A stretch of 64,000 bases of DNA from Streptosporangium oxazolinicum (lineage in GTDB: Bacteria > Actinomycetota > Actinomycetes > Streptosporangiales > Streptosporangiaceae): assembly GCF_039537505.1 (NCBI RefSeq), contig NZ_BAABAQ010000018.1:124001-188000 (forward strand), in the 5' to 3' direction. The notes beneath the pieces were generated by a model. It ran no database searches and was not told where the DNA came from. It saw only the letters and a list, made by a program, of their open reading frames with translations. Within the stretch, counting starts at the first letter, position 1. Each line of letters opens with the position of its first letter. A program made the translations under genes and the position numbers. Positions 25,975-34,249 of the stretch are shown piece by piece.

Positions 25975-26595
25975 GTGGCACGCGTGCCGTACGGGCAGTG
26001 GAGGGCGTCCTCGCCCGCTGTCCGACGCGCGCCCGCGACCCTTCCCGTCGACGACACGATCCCCGGCCGGGCTGACCGGATGGCGCGGTTCGCGGCCGGC
26101 ACTCGGCGGGGCGTCAGGCGAGCCCTCGCTGTCGGCGGTCTCCTGGCCGCCGCATGGCTGCTCGCGGTCGTCTTCGGGCTCCTCGGAGCCGCTCCCGCGG
26201 TCGCGGACACCACCGCGGCGACAGGGGAGGCCCGCTCCCAGACCCCTCACACAGCCGCTTCCGGATCGGCCCTCGGGGCCGATGTCTTCCCCACGGTCAG
26301 CGGCGGGCTGTCGGCGACGCACAACGCCGAAGCCATGGCGGGGCGAGGTGTGGACGGGCTCACCAGCCAGTCCAAGCCGGGGTTCCCGGCACCCGCCACC
26401 GTCGAGCACGGCTCTGGCGCCAATGGATTCGTGCCCCAGAGCGGTGGTGGATCCGGTCTCCCAGGACCGGGTCCGGGAGATGTCGCGTGGTTCGCCTACG
26501 ACCCGCGGCAGATGACGCAGCGCGTCCCGCCGGCGTTCGTGCTCCCCCCTGTCGTCCGCACAGCGGCGGACGATCCCTCTTTCTCTCCTGACTGA
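25975..26595 (+). CDS. Exported protein upstream of the chaplin gene
   Basis: 206 residues from GTG 25975 with GGGGAGG 4 bases upstream. A basic N-terminus leads to a hydrophobic segment (ALAVGGLLAAAWLLAVVFGL, about 43-70) ending APAVA, a late signal peptide or anchor. The exported part is Gly/Pro/Ser-rich, then YDPRQMTQRVPPAFVLPPVV and FSPD at the end. I do not recognise a named family. Its position suggests a role in the aerial-hypha surface layer; that is inference. Confidence 0.65.
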   Translation: MARVPYGQWRASSPAVRRAPATLPVDDTIPGRADRMARFAAGTRRGVRRALAVGGLLAAAWLLAVVFGLLGAAPAVADTTAATGEARSQTPHTAASGSALGADVFPTVSGGLSATHNAEAMAGRGVDGLTSQSKPGFPAPATVEHGSGANGFVPQSGGGSGLPGPGPGDVAWFAYDPRQMTQRVPPAFVLPPVVRTAADDPSFSPD

Positions 26596-26603
26596 TCTCC
26601 TCT

Positions 26604-26646
26604 CGCGGACCGGCCCATCACCTCTCGGGTGATCCGCCGGTCGCGG
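26604..26646. terminator. Imperfect hairpin between exported-protein and chaplin genes
   Basis: CGCGGACCGGCCCATCACC (26604 onward) pairs, with mismatches, with GGTGATCCGCCGGTCGCGG. It probably separates the two transcripts. Confidence 0.4.
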
Positions 26647-26852
26647 AGCCTGCCTTCATCCCCAGGAGAGCATCCTCCATCCCCAGGAGAGCCGCTCCGT
26701 CGGTGAGCGATCAGCAGGCCGGAGAAAGGCAATTCCCCATTCCTCGTGACGGTCCTCGGGGCCTCCGCTGTGCGGGCCTGTCCGGCCCTCGCACGGCTTC
26801 GCACGCCCTCACGAGGGTCAGGTCCCCCCCGAAACTGCTAGGAGCTTCAATC

Positions 26853-29093
26853 ATGCGTACGTGGGTTACGGGTACGGCCCCCGCGGCACTGCTCGCACTG
26901 GGCGTCATGGCCATGGGCGGCGGTACGGCCTTCGCCGACACCGACGGTGACCACTCGATCGGCGGAGGCAACCAGGTCAACCTCCCCATCACCCTGCCGA
27001 TCGACATCAGCGGCAACGCGGCCGGTGTGGCCGGGCAGTCGTCCGCCTCCTCGGAGGGCGGCGCCTCCGTCGAGAACGGCGGTGGCGGTACGGGCGCCGG
27101 TGGAAACACCACGTCCGGCCGGGGTTCCGTGCTCGGTGGCAACCAGGTCGTCGCCCCCATCACCGCGCCCGTCAACGCCTGTGGCAACGCGGTGTCGGCG
27201 TTCGGCCGCTCCGAGGCGGGCTGCCGGGGCGGTTCCTCGGTGCGGAACCAGGGCGGCAACGGCGGCGGAGCCGGTGGCAACCGTACGAACGGTGACCACA
27301 GCGTCGGCGGAGGCAACCAGGTGGTGGCGCCGATCACCGCGCCGATCAACGCCTGCGGCAACTCCTTCGCGATCTTCGGCGGGGCCACCGCCGGTTGCCG
27401 TGGCGGGGCCTCGGTGAGCGGCCAGGGTGGAGCCCGCAGCGGGGCCGGTGGCAACACCACGTCCGGCCGGAGCTCCGTGCTCGGTGGCAACCAGGTGGTC
27501 GCGCCGATCACCGCGCCGATCAACATCTGCGGCAACTCGGTCGCCGTCGTCGGCGAGGCCTTCTCCGGTTGCGAGGGTGGCGCCGAGGTCGTCGGCGGCA
27601 CACCCGGCGGTCCGGGTCACCCGGGGGGCCCCGGTCACCCTGGCGGGCCTGGGCACCCGGGGGGGCCCGGCAAGCCCGGAGAGCACGGCGGGCCCGGCAA
27701 GCCCGGCTACGGTGACCACGGCGACCATGGGAAGCGGGGGCCGCGTCCCGGTGGCGGCTGGGAGCACGGCACGCGTCCGGGTGGTCCGGGCTCGGGCGGC
27801 TCCGGCGACGGCTGGGAGCGCGGCCCCCGTCCCGGCGGGCCCGACCGGGGATACGGTCGGCCGGGGAACGACACCGACGGGCGTTTCGGCGCCGGTAGCG
27901 GCAACCAGGTGGTCGCGCCGATCACCGCGCCCGCCGAGGTCTGCGGCAGCGCCGTCGGCAACGGCCGGGCGGGTTGCCCCGGAGGGGTGTCGGTTCCCGC
28001 GGGCCGGGGCGGCGGTTCGGGGGCCGGTGGCAACCGCACCTCGGGTCAGCACTCCGTGCTGGGCGGTAACCAGGTGGTGGCGCCGATCACCGCGCCGATC
28101 AACATCTGCGGCAACGCGGTGGCGGTCCTGGGCGGTGCGTTCGCCGGTTGCCAGGGCGGCGCGTCCGTCGGGGGCGGTGGCACCGGCGGTGGCGGCGGCG
28201 CTGGTGGCAACACCACGTCCGGCCGGAGCTCCGTGCTGGGTGGTAACCAGGTGGTGGCGCCGATCACCGCGCCGGTCAACGTCTGCGGCAACGCGGTGGG
28301 CGTGCTCGGCCAGGCCGCTGCCGCGTGCAGGGGCGGAGCCTCGGTCTCGGGCGGCGCGGGCGCGGGTACGGGCGCCGGTGGCAACCGCACCTCGGGTCAG
28401 CACTCCGTGCTGGGCGGCAACCAGGTGGTGGCGCCGATCACCGCGCCGATCAACATCTGCGGCAACGCCGTGGCCGTCCTGGGCGACGCCGCCGCGGGCT
28501 GCCTCGGGGGCTCCCGCGTCGGCGGCCCGTCCGGGCGTCCGGGCGGCGGCCAGTGGGGCGGCCCCGGTGGTAACGGCGGCCAGTGGGGTGGTCACGGCGG
28601 CCCCGGTGGTCACGGCGGCTATGACAATGGTCACGGTCACTGGGACTCCAAGCCCGGCCGTCACAAGACCAGCGGTCTGCTGCCCGCCTTCCCGGCCGTC
28701 CCGGCTCTCGGCGGCGCGGCCGGGCAGGCGTCCGCCCCCGGCCTGGCGTCGACGCCCGCGGCCCAGGGCGTGGCGGCGGACCAGTCGCGGTTCCCGGCCG
28801 CCGCGCGGCTGCCCGAGCTGCCCGCCATGCCCGCCGTGCCCGCGAGCCCGGCGAGCGACCGGGCCGCCGAGGCCGGGAACGGCTCGCTGCCCGCTCCCGT
28901 CGCCGGTCTGACCTCCTCGACCCCGGCCGGCGCCCTGCCGGTCGGTGACCTGGGCCTGATGAGCGCGGCCCAACCCGTCGGCGTGACCGGGATGAACGTC
29001 GGTTCCCTGGTCACCCTGCTGATCGGCGCGATGGCCGCGGCCGCCGCGACGGTCTTCGGCGCCACCCGCCGGATCCGTTTCGGCAAGAAGTAA
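26853..29093 (+). CDS. Giant chaplin-domain (DUF320-like) surface protein with eight repeats
   Basis: 746 residues from ATG 26853 (AGGAG upstream). The signal peptide ends GGGTAFA. Eight chaplin-type repeats follow with core GNQVVAPITAPINICGNAV, a paired second Cys (AGCQGG) and Gly-rich spacers. Repeats 1-4 and 5-8 are separated by a collagen-like Gly-Pro-His linker of about 95 residues. Repeat 1 lacks both Cys and repeat 5 is degenerate. The C-terminus has one membrane helix (VGSLVTLLIGAMAAAAATVF) and a basic tail, without LPxTG. Known chaplins have one or two domains and form the hydrophobic aerial sheath; this looks like a membrane-anchored, polymer-like version. Confidence 0.8.
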   Translation: MRTWVTGTAPAALLALGVMAMGGGTAFADTDGDHSIGGGNQVNLPITLPIDISGNAAGVAGQSSASSEGGASVENGGGGTGAGGNTTSGRGSVLGGNQVVAPITAPVNACGNAVSAFGRSEAGCRGGSSVRNQGGNGGGAGGNRTNGDHSVGGGNQVVAPITAPINACGNSFAIFGGATAGCRGGASVSGQGGARSGAGGNTTSGRSSVLGGNQVVAPITAPINICGNSVAVVGEAFSGCEGGAEVVGGTPGGPGHPGGPGHPGGPGHPGGPGKPGEHGGPGKPGYGDHGDHGKRGPRPGGGWEHGTRPGGPGSGGSGDGWERGPRPGGPDRGYGRPGNDTDGRFGAGSGNQVVAPITAPAEVCGSAVGNGRAGCPGGVSVPAGRGGGSGAGGNRTSGQHSVLGGNQVVAPITAPINICGNAVAVLGGAFAGCQGGASVGGGGTGGGGGAGGNTTSGRSSVLGGNQVVAPITAPVNVCGNAVGVLGQAAAACRGGASVSGGAGAGTGAGGNRTSGQHSVLGGNQVVAPITAPINICGNAVAVLGDAAAGCLGGSRVGGPSGRPGGGQWGGPGGNGGQWGGHGGPGGHGGYDNGHGHWDSKPGRHKTSGLLPAFPAVPALGGAAGQASAPGLASTPAAQGVAADQSRFPAAARLPELPAMPAVPASPASDRAAEAGNGSLPAPVAGLTSSTPAGALPVGDLGLMSAAQPVGVTGMNVGSLVTLLIGAMAAAAATVFGATRRIRFGKK
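26935..28520 (+). repeat. Eight intragenic chaplin repeats
   Basis: Repeats of about 45-50 codons in two blocks (about 26935-27590 and 27890-28520). DNA identity between some neighbours is high (for example the segments around 28070 and 28425), which indicates recent duplication or conversion. Confidence 0.85.
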
Positions 29094-29286
29094 GCCGCGA
29101 GAAGTAAGACATTAGTCACCCAATGGACACGCTTTCCCAGAACCGCTGAGGAAGGCATTTAGCGCCTCGACGGCCCGGGACAGGATGGCCGCGCCCCTGT
29201 GGCGCGGCGTCCGCTCGACCGAAGAGGTACCGAAGCTTTGCCCGTTCCGGGGGCGCGGCCCGGAGCGGGCAAAGCCATGTCCGATG

Positions 29287-29472
29287 TCACATCGTCCTGG
29301 TCACACGTATGATCTTCCGGCGTAGTCGGACGTCCCGGCGGCCGTCGGGATACAGTCGCAGGCGGTCGAGTTCCCAGTCGCCGTATTCTGCATGTTCGGT
29401 CAGGATCCGCCGGGCTGCGTCCCGGGATGTGCCACGCGGAAGGTGGAGAACCAAGTAGGAGTAGTCGAGCAC
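29287..29472 (-). CDS. DUF5703-family small protein
   Basis: 61 residues from GTG 29472, with GGAGA about 8 bases upstream. It has DYSYLVLHLPRGTSRDAARR, HAEYGDWELDRLRLYPDGRR and VRLRRKIIR, the whole-length pattern of this short actinobacterial family. Function unknown. It is divergent from topA with 157 bases between the starts. Confidence 0.75.
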   Translation of the reverse strand: MLDYSYLVLHLPRGTSRDAARRILTEHAEYGDWELDRLRLYPDGRRDVRLRRKIIRVTRTM

Positions 29473-29629
29473 AACGATTAGTCTCCGAGGGTGAGCTGGG
29501 GGACGTCGACACTCATAGGGCTTTATTCTGCGTCCTTGCGGCTTCCCTTGGGAGTGTTCCCGGCCGAGATCGGGTAACCCGAGGGGAAGAAAACGGGGAA
29601 CGAATGCGAACAGCGAGGTAGGAAGCAGC

Positions 29630-32284
29630 GTGCCAGCCAAGAACGGCAACGCCGGCGGAACCCGCCTGGTGATCGTCGAGTCGCCTTCCAAGGCGAAGAC
29701 CATCGCCGGGTACCTCGGCCGCGGCTACGTCGTGGAGTCCAGTATCGGACATATTCGCGATCTCCCCGAGAAGGCCGACGACATCCCCGAGAAGTACAAG
29801 GGGGAGTCCTGGGCGCGCCTCGGCGTCAACGTGGATCACGAGTTCGAGCCGCTCTATGTCGTCAACCACGACAAGAAGGCGCAGGTGAGCAAGCTCAGGC
29901 AGCTGCTCAAGGACGCCGACGAGCTCTATCTCGCCACTGACGAGGACCGCGAGGGCGAGGCGATCGCCTGGCACCTTCGTGAGGTGCTCAATCCCAAGGT
30001 GCCGGTCCACCGCATGGTGTTCCACGAGATCACCCCGAGGGCGATCCAGGAGGCGGTGGCCAATCCCCGCACCCTGAACCTGAGGCTGGTCGACGCCCAG
30101 GAGACCAGGCGCATCCTCGACCGCCTCTACGGCTACGAGGTCAGCCCGGTCCTGTGGAAGAAGGTCAAGCCCCGCCTGTCCGCCGGGCGCGTGCAGTCCG
30201 TGGCGACCCGGCTGGTCGTGGAGCGCGAGCGTGAGCGCCTGGCGTTCACCAGCGCGAGTTACTGGGACCTGCAGGCGCTCCTCGACACCGGCCGCGACGA
30301 GGTCCCGCACGAGTTCACCGCCACGCTGACCGGCGTGGACGGCAAGCGCGTCGCCCAGGGGCGTGACTTCGCGAGCAACGGCACCCTCAAGAGCGCCGAC
30401 GTGCTCCACCTGGACGAGCAGGCCGCCCGTGCCCTCGCCGGGCGGCTGGCCGGTGTCTCGTACAAGGTCAAGTCCGTCGAGCGCAAGCCGTACACCCGCA
30501 AGCCGTACGCGCCGTTCAGGACGACCACGCTGCAGCAGGAGGCGAGCCGCAAGCTGGGCTTCTCCGCGAAGTCGACCATGCAGGTCGCCCAGCGCCTGTA
30601 CGAGAACGGCTTCATCACCTACATGCGAACCGACAGCATCACGCTGTCGGAGACCGCCGTCGCGGCGGCCCGCAGCCAGGCCATCAAGCTGTACGGCGCG
30701 GCGTACGTGCCCGACAAGCCGCGCGTGTACGCCAGCAAGGTCAAGAACGCGCAGGAGGCGCACGAGGCGATCCGTCCCTCGGGCGAGGAGTTCCGCACGC
30801 CCGGCGAGACCGGGCTGAGCGGTGACATGTTCCGCCTGTACGAGCTGATCTGGCAGCGGACCGTGGCCTCCCAGATGAAGGACGCGGTCGGCGAGTCGGT
30901 CACCGTCAAGGTGGACGGCACGTCCAGTTCGGGTGAGCGGGTCGAATTCACCGCCTCCGGCCGGACCATCACCTTCCACGGCTTCCTGAAAGCCTACGTA
31001 GAGGGCGCGGACGACCCGTCCACCGACCGGGACGACTCCGAGAAGCGCCTGCCGAACCTGGCCGAGAACGACCCGCTCACCGCGTCCGCCCTCAACGTGC
31101 TGGCGCACGCGACCAAGCCGCCCGCGCGGTACACCGAGGCGTCGCTGATCAAGGAGCTGGAGGACCGGGAGATCGGCCGTCCGTCGACGTACGCGTCGAT
31201 CATCGGGACGATCCTGGACCGCGGCTACGTCTTCAAGAAGGGGACGGCCCTGGTGCCGTCCTTCCTGGCGTTCGCGGTGGTCAACCTGCTGGAGCAGCAC
31301 TTCGGGAACCTCGTCGACTACGACTTCACCGCCGAGATGGAGAAGGTCCTCGACGACATCGCCAACGACAGGGCGGAGCGGCTGCCGGAGCTGCGCCGGT
31401 TCTACTTCGGCGCCGACGGTGACGAGGGCCTGAAGGAGATGGTCACCGACCTCGGCGAGATCGACGCCAAGGAGATCAGCTCGTTCCCGATCAGGGGTAC
31501 CGACATCATGATCCGGGTGGGTCGCTACGGCCCGTACCTGGACCGCGACGGCGCCCGGGTGAACGTGCCGGAGGACCTCGCCCCCGACGAGCTCACCGCC
31601 GAGAGGGCCGAGGAGCTGTTCTCCCGCCCGACGGGTGACCGGGAGCTGGGCAAGGACCCGGTGACCGGGCACGTGATCGTGGCCAAGGACGGGCGTTACG
31701 GCCCGTACGTCACCGAGATCCTTCCCGAGGAGGCGCCTCCGGCCGAGGGCGCCAAGAAGAGGACCAAGAAGGCCGACGCCGCCAAGCCGCGCACCGGATC
31801 ACTGCTCAAGTCGATGTCCCTGGACACCATCACCCTTGAGGACGCCCTGAAGCTGCTGTCGCTGCCCCGGGTGCTCGGGATGATCGACGATCTGGAGGTC
31901 ACCGCCCAGAACGGCAGGTTCGGGCCGTACGTCAAGAAGGGCACCGACTCGCGCTCGCTGGCGTCCGAGGAGGAGATGTTCACGGTCACCCTCGAACGGG
32001 CCAAGGAGCTGTTCGCCCAGCCCAAGGCGAGGGGCAGGCAGGCCGCCGCGGCGCCGCCGCTGCGCGAGCTGGGTGAGGACCCCGTCTCCAAGAAGCCGAT
32101 CGTGGTGAAGGAGGGGCGGTTCGGGCCGTACGTCACCGACGGTGAGACGAACGCCTCCCTGCGCAAGGGCGACGAGGTGGAGCAGATCACCACCGAGCGT
32201 GCCGCCGAGCTCCTCGCCGACCGCCGCGCCCGCGGCCCGGCGCCCAAGCGTCCCCGCACCACCCGGGCCAAGGCGAAGGCCTGA
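29630..32284 (+). CDS. topA: DNA topoisomerase I
   Basis: 884 residues from GTG 29630 (AGGAAG upstream). The Toprim domain begins LVIVESPSKAKTIAGYLG with TDEDREGEAIAWHL. The nicking tyrosine is Tyr331 in GFITYMRTDS. After the type IA core come four GR(F/Y)GPY-type C-terminal repeats without zinc cysteines, then a Lys/Arg-rich tail (RPRTTRAKAKA), as in actinobacterial TopA. It relaxes negative supercoils and is normally essential. The MFS-tmk and holB genes two and three loci downstream match the usual actinomycete neighbourhood. Confidence 0.97.
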   Translation: MPAKNGNAGGTRLVIVESPSKAKTIAGYLGRGYVVESSIGHIRDLPEKADDIPEKYKGESWARLGVNVDHEFEPLYVVNHDKKAQVSKLRQLLKDADELYLATDEDREGEAIAWHLREVLNPKVPVHRMVFHEITPRAIQEAVANPRTLNLRLVDAQETRRILDRLYGYEVSPVLWKKVKPRLSAGRVQSVATRLVVERERERLAFTSASYWDLQALLDTGRDEVPHEFTATLTGVDGKRVAQGRDFASNGTLKSADVLHLDEQAARALAGRLAGVSYKVKSVERKPYTRKPYAPFRTTTLQQEASRKLGFSAKSTMQVAQRLYENGFITYMRTDSITLSETAVAAARSQAIKLYGAAYVPDKPRVYASKVKNAQEAHEAIRPSGEEFRTPGETGLSGDMFRLYELIWQRTVASQMKDAVGESVTVKVDGTSSSGERVEFTASGRTITFHGFLKAYVEGADDPSTDRDDSEKRLPNLAENDPLTASALNVLAHATKPPARYTEASLIKELEDREIGRPSTYASIIGTILDRGYVFKKGTALVPSFLAFAVVNLLEQHFGNLVDYDFTAEMEKVLDDIANDRAERLPELRRFYFGADGDEGLKEMVTDLGEIDAKEISSFPIRGTDIMIRVGRYGPYLDRDGARVNVPEDLAPDELTAERAEELFSRPTGDRELGKDPVTGHVIVAKDGRYGPYVTEILPEEAPPAEGAKKRTKKADAAKPRTGSLLKSMSLDTITLEDALKLLSLPRVLGMIDDLEVTAQNGRFGPYVKKGTDSRSLASEEEMFTVTLERAKELFAQPKARGRQAAAAPPLRELGEDPVSKKPIVVKEGRFGPYVTDGETNASLRKGDEVEQITTERAAELLADRRARGPAPKRPRTTRAKAKA

Positions 32285-32395
32285 CGCCCCGGTTTCCAGG
32301 GTTCTGGGAATTCCAGGGCCCTGGGAACGCATTCGCCGTCCCGGGCGTTCTTCGGAGCGCACCGGGAACGGCCGGTGGGGGTGCGGGAGAGGCGA

Positions 32396-33796
32396 GTGGC
32401 GATAGTGGGTTTCGTGTCGCTGGTCATCTGCGCGGTCACGCTGGTCCACTTCTACCTGTGGCATCGCCTGGTCCGCTCGACCACGCGGCCCGGAAGGACC
32501 CGCCGGGTGCTGACGTGGGTCCTCGTCGGCCTGGCCGTGCTCACCCCGGTGACGCTGGTCGCCTCCCGCAGCGAGTGGGGGCACTTCCTGGCGTGGCCGG
32601 GGTTCTTCTGGATCGCGGTGATGTTCTACCTCTTCGTGTTCCTGGTGGTCCTGGAGATTCCCCGGGGCGTGGCCCTGATGGTCCTGCGCGGGACGGAGCG
32701 GTGGGCGGGGCGGGCGGTTCCGCCGGGTGGGGCGGCCTTTCCTGAGTCGAACGGGGTCGCCCGTACGGAGAGGCGGGCCGCGCTCATGGCCGCTCAGCCG
32801 GTGTCCGTCGTTCAGCCCGATGTCGCCGACCGGTCCGCGTCCGAGACGGAGTCCGAGATCGGCGGGGTGATCGTCGTGCCGGGGGCGGGGGACGCGCGGC
32901 GCGGCGGAGGGGCCTCGGGCGGGCCGGACGATCCGGCGGGGACGAGGGGGATGAGCAGGAGGCTGTTCATCGCCCGTACGGCCGCGGTCGCCGCGGGGGC
33001 GGGGGCGCTGGGCACGGTCGGGTTCGGGGTCAGGACGGCTCTCGGCGACCCGGTGATCGAATCGGTCGGGGTCGTGCTGCCCAGGCTGGATCCGCGCCTG
33101 AGCGGCCTGCGGTTCGCGGTGGTCAGCGACATCCACCTGGGCCCGCTCACCGGTACGGAGCACGCCCGGCGCATCGTCCGCATGATCAACTCGTTGGAGG
33201 CGGACGTGGTCGCCATCGTCGGTGACCTGGTCGACGGCACGGTGGCCGAGCTCGGCCCGCTGGCCGGGCCACTGAAGGGCCTCGAATCCCGCTACGGCGC
33301 CTACTTCGTCACCGGCAACCACGAGTACTACACCGCCAACGGCCCGCAGGAGTGGATCGAGGAGCTGCGCGGGCTCGGCATCCGCCCCCTCGGCAACGAG
33401 CGCGTCGAGATCGCCCACGGGGGAGCCGTGCTCGACCTCGCCGGGGTCAACGACCTCGGCGGCATCGTCTCGGGCGACGGCCCCGACTTCGAGCGGGCGC
33501 TGGGCGGCGACCGCGATCGATCCCGGTCCACCGTCCTGCTCGCCCACCAGCCGGTCCAGGCCGTCCAGGCGGCCGCGTACGGCGTGGACCTCCAGCTGTC
33601 CGGCCACACGCACGGTGGTCAGATGGTCCCCTTCAACCTGGTCATCCCGATGCAGCAGCCGGTCGTCTCCGGCCTCGGCGAGGTGGACGGCACCCAGGTG
33701 TACGTGACGCGGGGCGCGGGCTTCTGGGGACCGCCGGTCCGGGTGGGCGCTCCCCCCGAGATCACCCTTCTGGAAGTCCGCCACGGGCAGCCCTAG
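32396..33796 (+). CDS. Membrane-anchored metallophosphoesterase
   Basis: 466 residues from GTG 32396 (GGGAGAGG just upstream; GTG 32375 is an alternative). The N-terminus has about three membrane helices (VGFVSLVICAVTLVHFYLW, VLTWVLVGLAVLTPV, WIAVMFYLFVFLVVLEI). A polar linker precedes a twin-arginine-like SRRLFIARTAAVAAGAGALG. The calcineurin-like core has DIHLGP, VGDLVDG, GNHEYY and SGHTHGGQ, all dinuclear-metal ligands. Related proteins are YkuE/UDP-diacylglucosamine-like esterases; the substrate here is unknown. Confidence 0.88.
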   Translation: MAIVGFVSLVICAVTLVHFYLWHRLVRSTTRPGRTRRVLTWVLVGLAVLTPVTLVASRSEWGHFLAWPGFFWIAVMFYLFVFLVVLEIPRGVALMVLRGTERWAGRAVPPGGAAFPESNGVARTERRAALMAAQPVSVVQPDVADRSASETESEIGGVIVVPGAGDARRGGGASGGPDDPAGTRGMSRRLFIARTAAVAAGAGALGTVGFGVRTALGDPVIESVGVVLPRLDPRLSGLRFAVVSDIHLGPLTGTEHARRIVRMINSLEADVVAIVGDLVDGTVAELGPLAGPLKGLESRYGAYFVTGNHEYYTANGPQEWIEELRGLGIRPLGNERVEIAHGGAVLDLAGVNDLGGIVSGDGPDFERALGGDRDRSRSTVLLAHQPVQAVQAAAYGVDLQLSGHTHGGQMVPFNLVIPMQQPVVSGLGEVDGTQVYVTRGAGFWGPPVRVGAPPEITLLEVRHGQP

Positions 33797-33810
33797 AAAC
33801 TCCGCGCCGA

Positions 33811-34113
33811 ACGACCCTGGGAGCGCCGGAACGAGTAGCCCTGGGACCCCGCTACGAGCGACTCTGCAACTCTGTGGATCCTGTCACGAGCAGCTCAGGG
33901 AACGCCGGAGCGAGCAACCCTGGGGATCTCGTCACGAGTAGCCTTTGGGCGGCTCCGATACGAGTGACTCTGGGGACCCTGTCACGAGCAGCCCCGGGAG
34001 CGCACGGAACGAGCGGTTCTGAGGATCTCAGCTCTGGAACCCCGCTACGAGCGGCTCTGGGAGCCTGTCACGAGTAGCCCCAGGCCCGCTATGAGCAACT
34101 CTGGAAACAGTCG
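33811..34113. repeat. Array of twelve degenerate ~24-bp direct repeats
   Basis: Units begin at 33811, 33831, 33854, 33886, 33910, 33934, 33960, 33984, 34009, 34047, 34070 and 34091. The consensus is ACGAGYRRCYCTGGGRAYCC followed by YGTC. Spacing is 20-38 bp with 23-26 most common. No coding frame explains it and no cas genes are present. Confidence 0.8.
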
Positions 34114-34249
34114 TACCGGGCGCTTCTTTTCGCGGGTGTGACCTGCGGGGGGCGGGGTGGACGTATTACCCTCGTGCGACGGGCAGCCGGGCATTTCCGC
34201 CTGGCTCATGTTTTCCCCAGCCCAGCGAGCATCTGGATACGCTGACACT

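Noticed and set aside
26847..28973. 708-codon minus-strand frame opposite the chaplin gene
   Set aside because: Antisense of a repetitive GC-rich gene; repeats force the frame open.
29513..31672. 719-codon minus-strand frame opposite topA
   Set aside because: Antisense shadow of a highly conserved gene.
31799..33784. 661-codon minus-strand frame opposite topA end and the metallophosphoesterase
   Set aside because: It spans two unrelated real genes and has no domain character.
33811..34113. CRISPR array
   Set aside because: Units are degenerate and contiguous, without 30-40-bp unique spacers; no cas genes are present in the window.
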